Shown here: piece after piece, positions 45,217-57,467 of the stretch
How the letters are laid out: every line of letters begins with the position of its first letter
How positions within the stretch are numbered: the first letter of the stretch is position 1
Assembly: GCA_019633425.1 (NCBI GenBank)
Contig: WSUB01000039.1
Span: 124,001 to 188,000 of the forward strand
Reading direction: 5' to 3'
DNA: 64,000 nucleotides
Origin: Tulasnella sp. 424
Taxonomy: Eukaryota; Basidiomycota; Agaricomycetes; Cantharellales; Tulasnellaceae
Notes under the pieces: model-generated
Told to the model about the DNA's origin: nothing
Seen by the model: the letters and a program-made list of their open reading frames with translations, nothing else
Database searches by the model: none
Made by a program: the position numbers and the translations under genes

Positions 45217-46277
45217 ACCTCGATAGCTCACCCCCTTTATATTAGAATCATCCATTGAGCCTAAGGAGGAATAGACGATTACATGTTCCCGGACGTGTCA
45301 TACTGTTAGATTCGTTAGCTTAGATCGCATCACCCCACACTCCCAAAACTAATTTGTTACGCCACTGACGCCACAACCCCAATGTGCAATGATGACACTT
45401 ATGTAACCATTTACGATACAAAAAGAGGGTGCCCCACATTACTAACTGAGTCAAGGTCGACAGAGATATCCTATTGTCAGCGCGTGAGAGGCGGCTTTCG
45501 AATGCCCTGCACCTCGTAGGGAGCGTAAAGTCGTGGACGTACGAGCGGCTGTAAATCTCCCGTAACATGGCCAGAACGTCAACGTAAGTCGTAAGGGGTG
45601 AGTTTTATCCCAGGTAAACGATTTTCGATGTAATCTACAGGAAATTATGAACGAGGCTTTTGGATGGTGGAGGAGGGGCCGGGGGCGGGGGCTTTGCAGC
45701 TATTCTATCACTCCATCCGCTGGCTTGCTTTAGATTCAGCCATGCTTAGGCCCATTGGCGTTTAAGGCATTATGTTTGTCGAGTGGATAGGAGCCGCGAG
45801 CATAGCGCGGACCATGGACCCGCGCGATCACCGGCCGCGGTGTCTCGCGCGAGACACCGCGGCCGGTGATCGCGGTCTTCCGGAATCCATCTAGATCAAC
45901 GCTCCAGACTCAGGCACCATAATGGGATTGGAATAAACAACTCCCCAAATTAAGTATTACAGCTAAACGACGGAGAGAAAGAAACTGCTTGCAATTGGGT
46001 CAGCATTCGATTATAGGCTTGTAAAACTTAGACCTACGTAAGGCTGACCATGAACACCTCGCGAAGAAGAGGTGCTCAAACCGAGTTTTCCGTAAACCGG
46101 AAAGCGCTCCCGCGCGTCCGCTCGGTACCGGTGCCACCGAGCCGAGTAATTTACGGCCGTTTCTCCCGTCCGCCTCCCCCTCCCCCACCTTTAAATTGGG
46201 TCTTTATTACCGTAAAAGTCAAGCTCTCCACCCTCGTGCGTCAATAATTCGCCTTTTCCACCTTTCCAACCCGACCA
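45217..46277. other. Spacer between B1 and A2
   Basis: No gene was recognised. It contains the palindrome at 45823-45874 and a G-rich stretch near 45670. Confidence 0.5.
45823..45874. repeat. Perfect 52-bp GC-rich palindrome
   Basis: The left arm 45823-45848 (CGCGATCACCGG..TCTCGC) is the exact reverse complement of the right arm 45849-45874, with no spacer. Symmetry breaks at 45822/45875. It can form a cruciform or a strong hairpin. It is much longer than a typical protein-binding palindrome. Confidence 0.95.
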
Positions 46278-46711
46278 ATGGACCGCTCTATTGCCACAGA
46301 ACTTCCTCCTCCAGTCTCATCATCCCAAGATACATCCTCCGAGTCGATGCGGCCAAGGCTTGGACTGTCTACTCTTGTAGTAAGTCTTAGGCCTCTCTGA
46401 CGCGTCCCACGGGATGAGTTTTGTACCTTAAAACGTTATTCCCCACACAGAACTTGGCACTCCTCGCAGGTGCCCTGATGACCATCATCGTCGCTCATGC
46501 CTCGGGTCGACACCTTCCGACACTTCTTCTTCTGTCATCTGGGCTTAACGTACCCGCGTTGGTACCAGCTAGTTCTACGGATCATCGCGACATGGATATC
46601 CAGTTGGGATCGTGGTTCCGGTTGACCATCAAAATCGGGTCTGCGCTCACGATCATCGCTCTCTTAGTGTTTTTGCTGGGATTTGGTCTCTTTATTGCCA
46701 GCGATGCTTGA
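46278..46711 (+). CDS. Small membrane protein, family member A2
   Basis: Exon 1 is 46278-46379 (34 codons: MDRSIATELPPPVSSSQ..) and exon 2 is 46451-46711, giving 120 residues. It is the closest relative of A1 (shared MDRSIAT, AGALMTI, DHRDMDIQLGSWFRLT), but about 14 residues before the last hydrophobic segment are missing. Hydrophobic stretches are NLALLAGALMTIIVAHASG and IGSALTIIALLVFLLGFGLF. Both splice sites and the frame are intact. Function unknown. Confidence 0.68.
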
Positions 46712-48800
46712 ACGATGTGTCCATCGGACCCTCCTTGATCATCAATGATGTAAAGACTTGGTTTCGAATATTTTCTGGAGTATTTTAATCGAGAACCTTC
46801 TCCGTGGGAACTCCGCCCGAGGTCCGGGTTTCTGATGACAGTGAGCCTGGCGACTCGGATCCACCAAACCAAATATCTGATTATACGCGCTCTGACGTCC
46901 GGGCTATAATACATCAGCCCTATTGGAGCAAAAGAGAGCAGAATTACTATACAGGGGAACCGTTGGAGTGTTCTGACCAAGATCTAGATACGCCACAAAA
47001 GTGAAAGAGATACAAGGGGCCATCATGGGGCCCGTGTCTAGGAGTTTCCTCAGCTAGAGCCCGTCACCGACACTTTCTGCGGGTGCGGGCTCGTTGGCCC
47101 GATCTCGGTTGTCTCGTTTCGGATCCCGACATACCTAAACGTAGTAGGTCATTTCTTCCGCGTCATCGCGTGATCCTATATATCCAGGACGCTCCCGATC
47201 CCCCGCGTGTTGGTCCATTTTAGTGTCCATCGAGTGCACTCCGATAGCGTTATGACCCCCAAGCTCGTGCATGTCTCCCACAGTGTCGAGTTGGTTGAGA
47301 GCGACTTCGGCTCCCAGCTTGCGTGGCCACTAATGAGGGCTTCGGCAAAGGACACGATGGTCTCGAACGAAGGCCCGCGGGACGGATTTTCCGTGCCGTC
47401 CGAGCAGTGGCGCGACTTATGTGGATACCTGATTGAGACATTCGCAGTGACCCAATGTTGATTGCCAAGCCTGGACCCCGTTGTACCTTATGCGTGTCTA
47501 GGTGGATGACAGTTGATCGCACCGTTACTCATCCTCACCTGGACGAGACAACAAAACAGTACACATAAGAGGCGGGTGCTAGGGCTGGCAAGCTTGCATA
47601 CGTCACACTACGTCACAACAGACGCCTAACATATGCCGGACCCGTTGCGTCCGAAGGACCTCTGCACAACTTTGACTACAAACAAACTAGCTCCCAAACC
47701 TATGGAAAGCTTTAGTGTACAGCTTCCAAATAGCCATGTAGGAAGGTCACAGCCGTGACATATGGCACGTGCAGAAGCTTCGTATGGAAAATCAGACACC
47801 GGACAGCATCTCCGAAGGACCCTGACGTGGGTGAACGCCACTTTACCGTGGCGTCTTTAGGGAGGAGATGGTGGCCTACGGGCTTTCAGATGCAGCGCGG
47901 TTCGGGGAGAGCACGGCAAGCGACTTGAGGGATCCACCTAGTTAACTGAACGCGAACTGGGAATCTGCATTACTGGGATTGGAGCCCATCGTAGCCGTTT
48001 ACCTGTTCTCATCACCCAAGTCATTATTCAAAACGCAGTAGGGCCCGGATGTGCTACCGGCGAAACGATTTGGGGCTGTGTGAACGTTTGGTGTTGCGCA
48101 CTGAATTACTAACACTCGCAAAACGATAAGGTAAATGAATTCAAACACCTTCGTTTTCGCTCTAGGTCGTGAAGTTTGTAGCAGCACAATGGCCTACAGA
48201 AGCCTATCAAAGATCTTCTAGTAATCTAGAAATTCGTTTAAGGCTAGAGGCGACGTAGTTTCAAGATTTCTGTTGATGCTAACCAAGAAGATTGTACTCT
48301 TACTCGGCATCTGAATCAGAAAAGTCGATTGTCTCGTCATTGACAAGGATCTAGATTTATACCACAGTAATAATGAGCAGTGCAAAACAAAGAGACGGGT
48401 AAATCATGCCAAAATGCACCTTAAAGTCGACAGAATTGGATTCTGGGCTTGAAGGACTCATAGATATATCATTTGGCCGACCGTGAGGCACCATCCTATG
48501 ACGATCGCGGGGTTTCTGTGCATGGCGACGTTCTCGTCCAACCGAGTTTGAAGAAAAGGAATCCATACATGGTGAAAACCCACCCTAAAGCAGCTGGTGT
48601 TACTATCCTGCTCAACGACTAGCTCAAAGCTTCAGAGCATACCGGTGCAAGGCGTTGCCGTCATACAAGCCATTGAGATGACCCATGTCAAGCAAGTCCT
48701 TCCGACCGCTTGACCAACAATGTCGAAGTTGGGACCAAGGAATCTCTGGTTTGACGTGGTGCCCGCATAAAACGATAACTGGAATCACTTACCCAATGAA
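46712..48800. other. Spacer with A/B repeat remnants
   Basis: 46712-47530 aligns with the flank of A1 (43221-43980). Around 47630-47660 the sequence resembles the start of the B unit (ACATATGC..GGAC/GATC..CGTCCGAAGG). From about 47900 the B unit is broken by unrelated DNA that includes the hAT relic. A minus-strand ORF at 48357-48566 has a hydrophobic end but no family. Confidence 0.5.
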
Positions 48801-50145
48801 GTGGATCATGAAGTTCGAAGGATTGTCAATGGAAGATACAGGGAAATGATCGAAGATCCGTCAAAGCAGGTTTATCTCACGACGTTCTTTCTTCATCCCT
48901 GGAAGTCGTCCTTGCCTCTCCAAAGCGTGGTCAATTTACACAGAGTATTGACTCCGGATCTCCCTAGCATATGCTCGCTCCAGTATCTTAACTCGTCGAA
49001 CCAACCGGAATCCGTTGTCTGAGAAGACGATTATTGTGCGGCCCACGCCAAATGAACGGTCCAACGGACACGCCGACGCCGACCTTCGACGTGATTTTCC
49101 AGCGTATGTGAAATGCGGAAAGTTTCTGCTCTCGACCCTTCTGCATGCCATCAACGGCAACACTGCACCAGGTCTTTTCGGAGGCTACCTAACAGCAGAC
49201 GCAATTATCACTGCTTTCCGCTCGCAGTTTGCCGCATACGCCCGCGGAAACCCCCTTTTCATCGCTTATCACGGACTCAGCTCACCGATGGAGCATTGGG
49301 AATCCTTAAGGAGGAATCCTGATGCTGAGATTGTTGCGGTACGTTGTCGCTGATTCTTGCAGAGTTCAATAGCTTCTGGGCTGACCGAGTCCTTTAGCAT
49401 CTTGCCATCAAGCTTTTCTCTATCGTTCCAAACTCGATGGCCGAGGAGCGAACTGTCGCAAGTTTTACTAAGCTCAACTCTCCCGACCGTGCCAATCAGA
49501 AAGTCTCAACCCTCGTCCACAAGACCCAGATCCGCCAGCACTATCGCCAGCAAGATGGAATAACAACGGTAAACTCGTGGCCCCATTTAGTCAAAAGAAT
49601 GTGAGATAAACTCATTAGTAATTAATCATTCGTGTGGCCCTCGGTGCCTCCAAAGCTCATCACACCGAAGTGGCGAGAACTGTCAGAATTTACGAAGCAA
49701 GCGGGTCTCGACACGAATTCTGTCGAGACCGTCAAGGATAAGTCAGCCGCTTCTTCAGTCGCTGAAGGTATAGTGGAACGTCCGATTGAATTACCTGATG
49801 GCCCACGGCTTCCGCTGAGGAAGGACCCGACCTACCAGATGCGGAAGAGACCACATCAAGCGGTCCAATCACCGATCTCAACGAGATTGCTGAGCAGGAG
49901 CAGGAGCAGCATGTGGTCTTTTGTCCGAAAGGGCAAACAGTGCGTCACTGCGAGAGGACGAATTTAACTTCCTTGATGACGGAGTTAACCTATCCTCGCC
50001 GGCCTTGCGAAACCTCTTGAGTGATGCACCCGTTGCAGGAGCCGAGGAATTAACAGCCAGCGAGGCTATAAAGCGAAAGGGCGCAGAATTGCGAAAAGAA
50101 GCAGGGAAGAAACTGAAGATGATTGAGGGGGATCTCGAATTCTAG
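48801..50145 (+). mobile_element. hAT-family transposase relic, 3' part
   Basis: Exons encode the C-terminal half of a hAT transposase. EVRRIVNGRYREMIEDPSKQ followed by VYLTTFFLHP resembles the region before the dimerisation domain. GNPLFIAYHGLSSPMEHWES is joined by an intron (from about 49339) to HLAIKLFSIVPNSMAEERTV and SFTKLNSPDRANQKVSTLV, the hAT C-terminal dimerisation motif common in basidiomycete elements. Further exons run to LKMIEGDLEF and a stop at 50143-50145. The BED finger and catalytic N-terminal part were not found upstream, and terminal repeats were not identified. It interrupts duplication unit B2. Confidence 0.75.
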
Positions 50146-51594
50146 TTGTTTTCGCTGTCATCGTATGGCTTAGTAATCCATTCTGTGAGCGAGTTTCAAT
50201 CCGGCATTTTAAAACTGGAGTTTGAAACACCGGCGTTTCAAACCCGGTAAGAAAGTGCAAGTGACTTTCGTACAGTACCCTAATGCCTCGAGACATGCCA
50301 TTTTAAGGTCGTGTTCAAGTCGGCGGTTAGTCCAGCAACTCAGGTCGCTAGCGCGACTTTGTTTGCCTTCCCGGTCCGACAACAGCCGGACCTGTCTCTC
50401 GAGACCCTTTTATGCACCGTCAACAGCCGAACCGATCTTTCGGGACCCTTTTAAGCTATCGGAAGGTAAGAATATCACGATTGTGACCTCCTACACGGCT
50501 ATTTGGAAGCTGTACACTAAAGCTTTCCATACAAACCTAAGTCCCCGTAAGCAAATGGCGCAAATACCTCAACCTGAAGATCTCCCGATGGGACACGTGA
50601 GATCACGTCCTCGATGCGCCACCAGGCGGCGCCCTGCTTGGTTTCCAACTTGCCCAGCTGCTATCCCAAGAATGTCGGGAGAGAAAGAGGGAACCCAATG
50701 TTAGAGTCATTGCCCAGGGAGCTAAAAGCCTAGGGGATACCAACTCTGATTTCAAAATTGGGTTTCAAATATTCCAGGATAGTCCAAATAAAGATATGAA
50801 ATAGTGGGTGAAGCCCCTTCAAAAGGAGGCTTCTTGATGCAAGATTTTCGAGTCGCGGATGTGGAGGTTGTGGTGGCGGACCGGGCTACGTAAGCAACTG
50901 AAAACGAACCTCCCACGGACCAACGGGGACTAACGAAACGATACCACTTGAAGTCACCCTCTCCTTCTTTTCCCCTTTTTTGTTCGGGTCTTACAGTATT
51001 GCAAAGGTCTTCGTTTTTCGGCGACCGAGGCGTAGCTCGGTCATACAACCCCAAGGCTTTGAAGTTGGACTCCGGTCCGGGGAACAAGTCGATCAGGTGA
51101 ACATGGCGCTTGGCTCGGTCCCTCCTTATCAGAGGGGCGGTGTCACGGGCGACTCGTGAGGAAGGGTTCAAGCCTGCATGACCTCAAAAGCTTTTCTGTG
51201 ATTGGGATTTAGCCCTCTTATCAGAGTTGGCCGTGCCACCGTAACTCGTCTGACCAAGCGGCCTTGATCTCGTGCAGTGCGGGGACGCACCACACGTCTT
51301 GGCCTTCCTGGGCTTTCTATGTTACTATTCGATCCCGTCCACCGCCAGTCATTGGATGAAGATGCATTTCCCCGCATCTTCTTGGATGGTGTCAATGCGA
51401 GGGGCGTCAGCTGAACGTCAACCACCTCACCTAGTATGGGCGTTCGTAAGAAGGCCGCAGGAAATGCCTGCGAGCCTTACTGTGAGCAGTGAGCTATAAC
51501 CACGGGCTCTCGAGCGAAGCGACTCGCCATACGAACTTCCCCCCATGTCTCCTGGTATGTTTCTTCCACTATTGTCAGGTTTAGATCGTCTCTT
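50146..51594. other. Spacer with DUS2-derived and B-unit repeat
   Basis: 50673-50928 copies the DUS2 5' region (42077-42332). 50870-51590 aligns with 44390-44750 upstream of B1 (for example GTGAGGAAGGGTTCAAGC, and GATGAAGATGCATTTCCC against GCTGAAGATGCATTTCCC). No separate gene is seen. Confidence 0.65.
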
Positions 51595-52056
51595 ATGCAC
51601 CGCGTCTTGACCATAGAGCTCCCTACACCGGTCTCTACGGCCCAAGCCTCAGCTTCTCATTTAAGAAGATCGACTGCACAGGTGTTCATCCTAGTGGTGT
51701 GTTGGCATCTATGACGCTTTATAAGCATTCGCGATTCTCACCTGTACTTGCAGAACTGCATCCTACTCATGAACGCCGCCGGCATCATCGGGCTTGCCTG
51801 TGTGCTGCACCAAGTTCCCTCCCCGTGGCATTTCCAGTCTGCCATGCTTAATATGCTGGTCCTGGTCATCCTGCGCCTTTCGAGATTACTCCCCGAGGCA
51901 AACAACGGGGAGCTCCCGAACTCTTGTGTTATCTTTCAACTCCGATCAGCTTTTTTCGACATGATACTTGATACTCTCGCCTTTGTTATGACCGCTGTTG
52001 CCGTTTGCCTGTTCCTTGGAGGGTGCTTTGGCCTTTTATCCACCACAACTTCATAG
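51595..52056 (+). CDS. Small membrane protein, family member B2
   Basis: Exon 1 is 51595-51696 (34 codons: MHRVLTIELPTPVSTAQ..) and exon 2 is 51754-52056, giving 134 residues. Exon lengths equal those of A1. The hydrophobic regions are NCILLMNAAGIIGLACVLHQ, AMLNMLVLVILRLSRLL and ILDTLAFVMTAVAVCLFLGG, ending CFGLLSTTTS. The exon 1 motif ELPTPVST is shared with A2 (ELPPPVSS) and with the decayed exon 1 of members B1 and C. The frame and splice sites are intact. Function unknown; probably a small multi-pass membrane protein. Confidence 0.7.
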
Positions 52057-54450
52057 ATCCCTGCACCGCAACGCCTTTCAATTAGAGTAGATTTATTGGG
52101 TCGGAGGATAGATTAGATTAGTATGGGGATAGGTTCCCTCTGTTTGCTTACAACTGGATGGCTGAGTAACCTTCCTCAGTCTGTTCTTGAGTATCGGCGC
52201 CTAATTTCTGGGGCGCTAAAATCCAAACTCGAGAGCGCGCTTCGCGACAACGGCTCGAGACAGCAACAGAAATTTGGATCGGGAACGGTGCTATACCAGG
52301 AAATGAGGGTGGTCGCTTTACGACGAGAATGGACGGGGCCTAAGTATCCCTGTCACGCTTTTCGCACAGTACATCAAGGAACATGAGTCGCTACGGCATG
52401 CTAGACACCTACCACACTGGCTCTGGGAGTACGTTAACTTTCCCCGCTGGCAAAATCCTTCCGAGAGTAGTTATATTGTGGGTGTATTCGCCAGACTTTG
52501 AATGCCCAATAAATGCAGTGAGATTGGTATTTGATTTTCGCTTCGCTGGAAAAGTAGCTGAAAGGGGATGGCGAAAAGCGCGATTTTTGCCTTGACATTT
52601 CGTACTCTTTCCGCCATTGCGGAAATTGCCAGTGGACCATATTTTCGCCGCCTCGTTGGTGGAACTAGAAGAAAGCGAAAGGCGTCATACTATCAGCATT
52701 TTCGCTCCTTTTTTGCCAGCGGAACTTGTGCTATGCTCCTGGTCATCCAGTGCGAACGAGACAAACCCTTGCGGATCCGAGTCGCACCCTGTTCTGAGCG
52801 CAGTCCGGCAGACCCTTCTTCACCCCGGTTTTCTCGACCATTCGTCCCTCTTCTTTCCTACAAATAGTACTGCCCGCGGTACATATCACACGAACACGCG
52901 AAGTCGGATTGTGCCGCTTCCTGCAGGCGTATTTGAGAACCATCGTGAAGCTGAGCATTCTCAGTACGGTCTTCATAGAGCGGATCCCTAGATTTGAAGG
53001 ATGGGTCCTGAACCCCGATGCCTTCGGAACAGCATTTCCGAGACAGTTTACGTGGGTGATGTGACGATGTGCGCGCGTCTGTGGAAAGATCCTTTGGAAT
53101 GTTATTTGGAGCTGTGCACGCTAGTGCTCTTCGACATAGAACACCGGACCCGAGTTGTCTAAACCCCTCCCAGACATCAAGCCTCACGCGCAAGCGAGCT
53201 AATGCATAGTTTGTGAGCCTTTTTTGCTTAGGGGGTCGAGTGGACACTATTCGATCGACGAAGTGAGGCTTTCTTACCCCTGGATTGTATCTGCGGCCAC
53301 ACACTCGAGGTCTGTCACAACCCCTTCGGAGCGTCGGCTTTCCAATATCTGTGCTCAGGCCACTTGTAACGTTCGTCAGGCGTGGCCTGGCATGGTTACC
53401 GCCCTGTATGGTTGTTTCATTATGTGGACTGTGTAGGTTGGTTATGGGGTTTGGGCGATCATAGAGGGTTTCTGGGCGTGGACCAGAGGAGCTAACTTCG
53501 TTGAGATGGTTTGGAACAATGCTCTTGGCGTTCCTCGGTCATTTGGAGCGGGGGATCGATTCCTATACCACCCCATCTGATCTAGACACTCGTGATCCAC
53601 TATCAATTACTGAGGTATCTGCAGCTAAATATAAGCTACCTCCTCCTCTTAGTCGAAGATATTGTGTATCGCCAAAATCTATGGGTTGAGGGGGTCGGTC
53701 CAAAGAGGCTAGCGTGGATAAGGTGCGGTCACAAATAGACTCGGATGGAGTTCATTCGGTCTAAAATGGTGACGAATAGGAAAGTGCGAGATCATTCAGT
53801 TCGACCCTCGGTGCCGGCGGCAACTATTTGACTTCGGACAAATCGACTAGCTCCAGAAAGGACATATTTGCACTGCTGGGTCAGGAGATCGATCGAGAGG
53901 AAGCCCAGTGGACAAGTGACACGTCACAGCACCCGCTTAAGCACCTCAAGCACAAGTCCTTACCGGCGGCATCTCTAACTCAGTTGCAGAGAGCTATCGA
54001 CCCCGGAATAGGGGACGTGTCACCGACGGTTCCTGCGCGTGTGCAAGACATCCCCAATGCCGTCATTACCTTAACTCCGGGGCCGAGCTTCCCTCTAGAA
54101 ACACGGCGAACACATTGTTTCTCATTTGGTGAATTCCAATTGGCAGTTCAGATGCTCTATATAGGCCCTCCGTGACGATGCAAATGAACCCGACCAATTG
54201 GTTCACAATGCCGCCGGGATGTCGTCGCCCCTCGTGCAAGAAGGAGCTCCGAGTGCCTCGTGTAAAAATAGAGGGTATAAATATCTTTGTTTCCCCTGAG
54301 ATTTTCATCAAACCCCTACCCCATGTCGACTGGTGGGTGTGCAACTAGCCTCGATTTTCTGCCCTCTCACTCGTTTCTCCGTTTCCCCTAGTCGTCGAGC
54401 TCCCTTTGCCTGTTTCTACCAGACAGCGTGACCAAGATGATCTACAACGA
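52057..54450. other. Gene-poor stretch
   Basis: About 2.4 kb with short ORFs on both strands (for example 52617-52991 plus, 52858-53304 minus, 53828-54175 plus). None has a recognisable domain, repeat partner in the window or convincing splice chain. It may be decayed genes or transposon remains. Confidence 0.4.
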
Positions 54451-54859
54451 ATGGCCTCTAACTGGCTAGGCGTCGTCGTGAGTTTTCCAAATTGTTCCGT
54501 CTGTCGGGATATCGAATGACCGATAGCGACGCATTACCCTGGCCCCCGGCATGTAGAACGGCCTGCTCCTTGTGGGCGCTGTGTGCATTATCAGTGTCAA
54601 CCGGACCCTAAAGCAACAACCTCCACTGTGGTACTTTCACTCAGCGATGCTTAGCACATTAGGCTTGGTCGTCACCCAAATATCCGCCCTTCGACTTGAA
54701 ACAGATTATCCTCGCAGCCAGTATAGCCAGTTGCGTCTCCGAATGCAGCTTTCTCTCATCCACATTGTACTCGAAATCCTTGAAAACACGATGACGATGC
54801 TCGCGACTGTGATGTTTGTTGTCGGCTGCTGTTCGATGGTGATTCCACCAAACCCATAG
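54451..54859 (+). CDS. Small membrane protein, family member C (short N-terminus)
   Basis: Exon 2 (54557-54859) has the family length of 303 nt: NGLLLVGAVCIISVNRTL, SAMLSTLGLVVTQISAL and ENTMTMLATVMFVVGCC. Upstream of the donor at 54478 the frame still reads VVELPLPVSTRQ, matching exon 1 of B2, but the family start codon is gone (the aligned codon is not ATG). The first in-frame ATG is 54451 (MASNWLGVV), leaving 109 residues. It may still make a protein with the membrane part only. The 3' 230 bp of this gene are copied at 57884-58122. Confidence 0.55.
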
Positions 54860-55419
54860 ATGAAATTCTCTCCCGCTAGTTGTGTACCCGTCACGTGTAT
54901 ATGTAGCGACCAGGACTTGCCCCCTTATGTTGTTACTCGAGTGAATTCGATTCCTAGTTCAGTTCTATGCCTTAAAGACGATAAAATGTCCTATTACGAT
55001 GATTTCATGCCATGAAAGCAATATGCTTCAACTCACTACTCGCACTTTCATCAGCTCAAATATCACAAAGCAACTGCTTGCAATATATACTCACTTCTGT
55101 ACCGGAGTTCCGACCTTCATTTTTTCATACGTTTGAATCTCTGTTTCATCCTCTCCAGCTTTCTGGTGAACTTCTACCGCTTGGGTCTGGAGCGACTGTA
55201 TTGGCTCGAGGTCATAGTCTGAAGATAGGTGCCAGAAGAATGTGCTCGAAATTCGAATCAGGGGACGGGTGCCTCGAGCTTTCACTTTCTCGCTAACCTA
55301 ATCCCACATAATAAGCACGGGGTAACGCATTAAATGGAGGGTTAGATCACGGAGTGCTAACCTGTACTGTAGCTTCATTCACCACGACCTCGTGCAATCC
55401 AGCTTTGATCAGGCCTACA
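54626..55419. repeat. Direct repeat, left copy (flanks GSH2)
   Basis: About 790 bp matching 57884-58674 in the same orientation. It contains the 3' half of member C and, on the minus strand, a copy of the last exons of the clavaminate synthase-like gene (RPLIRISSTFFWHLSSDYDL readable at 55200-55270). That copy is truncated and ends at about 55419. Confidence 0.9.
55009..55419 (-). pseudogene. 3' fragment of clavaminate synthase-like gene
   Basis: It carries the 2-oxoglutarate-binding exon (IRISSTFFWHLSSDYDLEPI) and the final short exon. Nothing upstream of about 55419 belongs to the gene, so it lacks the N-terminal part and the HxD iron site. It is a by-product of the duplication. Confidence 0.8.
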
Positions 55420-55585
55420 GGTGGCGATAATTGAAGACCATCTCTGCGCGTGTGTATAATTCATTTCAGGCCATTCCAATTTCATTTCAAATACGGTTAT
55501 CTAAGGTTTAATACAGGACTAATGGGAAAGACTCGACAGGTCAGCACCATGCGCCCTCTTCACCTGACTTGGGGCGGAGGCCCGC

Positions 55586-57467
55586 CTACACGAGGACTAT
55601 AGAATCGAGGACGGAGAAGCCGGCCGCAACTCCGCCTTCATCGCTATCCTTTCCTTTGGTCCTTACCAACCAACCCGCGGCCTCCTCCTGGATGGGAGAA
55701 TCATCGCCGAAAACAGCCCATCCAAAAATACCAAGCTCACTAACAACGTCCTTGAGACACGCCTGATCTTCGCCAGCCTTGAGGAGCCAATTCTTGCTTC
55801 CGTCCGGTGGAGTGATGAGCTCCATGGCAATCCAGGCTTCTCGCTCTTGGTCGGGCAGTGTATCGAGGAACGCAGGAATGTTTGATTTATAGACATTATT
55901 GCCGCCCCCTTCTCGTTGAGGTTTCAGGACGAGTTGAGAATGATGATCACGAGCACGTGTTACGCCGTCAGGTTCATCCAACCCCCACATGCCCACCCAA
56001 CCCTCGCGTAATTCAGCGAGCTCCTCATTACTGAAGTCCTTGCCCCTTCGAGGGTCTTGCAAGAAAGCTTCGAGAATTCCAGGGTTGGTCAGAACTTGTT
56101 GAACCTTTTTGGCTCCGGCGAGTTGCATGGGTATCGAGGGACATTTGATAGCCCTGCTGCGCTCAATCTCGAACCGGACATTATACTGCTGTGGCGTTGG
56201 GTAGTCTGAAGGAGTGTATCCAGCCCGGTAGTAAACGATGGGGATTTCAACGGGTTGGGGTCGGCCTAACACTTTGATAGTAAGAAGCCCGTCGGATGAA
56301 ACGGACACATTGTTGTGGAGCTCGTCGAAGGTTTGCCGGACTACATGGATCCCGTGCCTGTGCTCGGATTCAGAAACACATACGGATGCGCCAAAAGAAG
56401 TAAGTTCCAAATTGCCTTTGACGAGGTTCGGTTTCGACCTTTTTCACAGAAGTAGTAACCTTACCTCTCAACGAGCTCGTACTCGAGTAGGCGTTTATCA
56501 AAAATGTTCCGCTCCCTCGGCTGAACGACGAACAGAATCGATGCACTATAAACGCCGGACCACGAGATATGTTGAGTATACGTGCAATGTGAATATAAGA
56601 TCTGAATACACGGACGGTTATCTTACCTAGGAGATCCGTAGGCTTGGTGGGCAGTGATCATTCCCCGAGCCAAGCCCGACGCCGTTTGATTTGGGGGGAA
56701 ATTCTCAACTGTGAGAGAGGTAGCTGCACCATAATAACCGGTGGTTGCGAACAAGTACCTGGGCACAGGATTATTTTCATGTGTGATAAATATTTTCTGT
56801 CAAGCCGATGGCTAAGTGCTTACCGATGCAACGCCGCGGTCTTTTCGGACAAGGCACCAAACGCCGTCGACATAGTGTTGAATTCGACTTGTTTGATCGA
56901 GAGGTCTGATGACTCTGGGCTCGGTTGATGGATGAAGTAGTCTGATCTGAATAACCCAAGATGAATGGGCTTTCCATTGGGGAGGCGGCGAAAAGAACGT
57001 CAATTTGGACGAAAAAGGGGAGGAGTCAGCGATATGTCTGCAAAGGCGCGTTTGGGATGGATTCCGTGTAACGATCCGAGACCATTCACCTGCACCTCTT
57101 TCCCTCCGTTGTTGTCTCGGATGGCCTTCCATCCCCTCCAGAGTGATCCCACAAATTTGTCGACTTTTCCGACTCCTGCCTCAGCTCCCAAGATACGGTC
57201 AAGGAAAGGCGTGTCCAGGGTAATCCTGGAATACAGCACGTTGTATATATGTTGCAGTTTCTGTGCCTTGAGAAAGAGGTCGCGTGGGTAGGGCGTTGGA
57301 ATGAGAGTAAAAGGAGCGTGAATCGTAGCGGTTGGTGGGCCCGAAGGAGCAGGATTGGGCAGGTAGGCTAAACTATTTGCCAAAGAATAAGTCGTGGCTA
57401 GGTTGATGAGCTGAGCTCTCTGTTCCTCCGATAACTCCGGAGGCCAGCATTGTAGTGTTGAGAGCAT
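55586..57467 (-). CDS. GSH2: Glutathione synthetase
   Basis: A multi-exon minus-strand gene of the eukaryotic GSS family. MLSTLQCWPPELSEEQRAQL starts at 57467; an upstream GTG frame is not a start. EVQ joins PIHLGLFRSDYFIHQPSPES, then IKQVEFNTMSTAFGALSEKT, RYLFATTGYYGAATSL, ASILFVVQPRERNIFDKRLL, HGIHVVRQTFDELH, then YYRAGYTPSDY, RSRAIKCPSIPMQLAGAKK, the glycine-rich ATP loop LVLKPQREGGGNN, MELITPPDGS and VVSELGIFGWAVF. The stop is at 55586. All exons read intact. The enzyme adds glycine to gamma-glutamylcysteine in the cytosol. The gene sits between two ~790-bp direct repeats. Confidence 0.94.

Noticed and set aside
55012..55296. Plus-strand ORF also found at 58240-58554
   Set aside because: It is conserved only because both are antisense to duplicated oxygenase exons.
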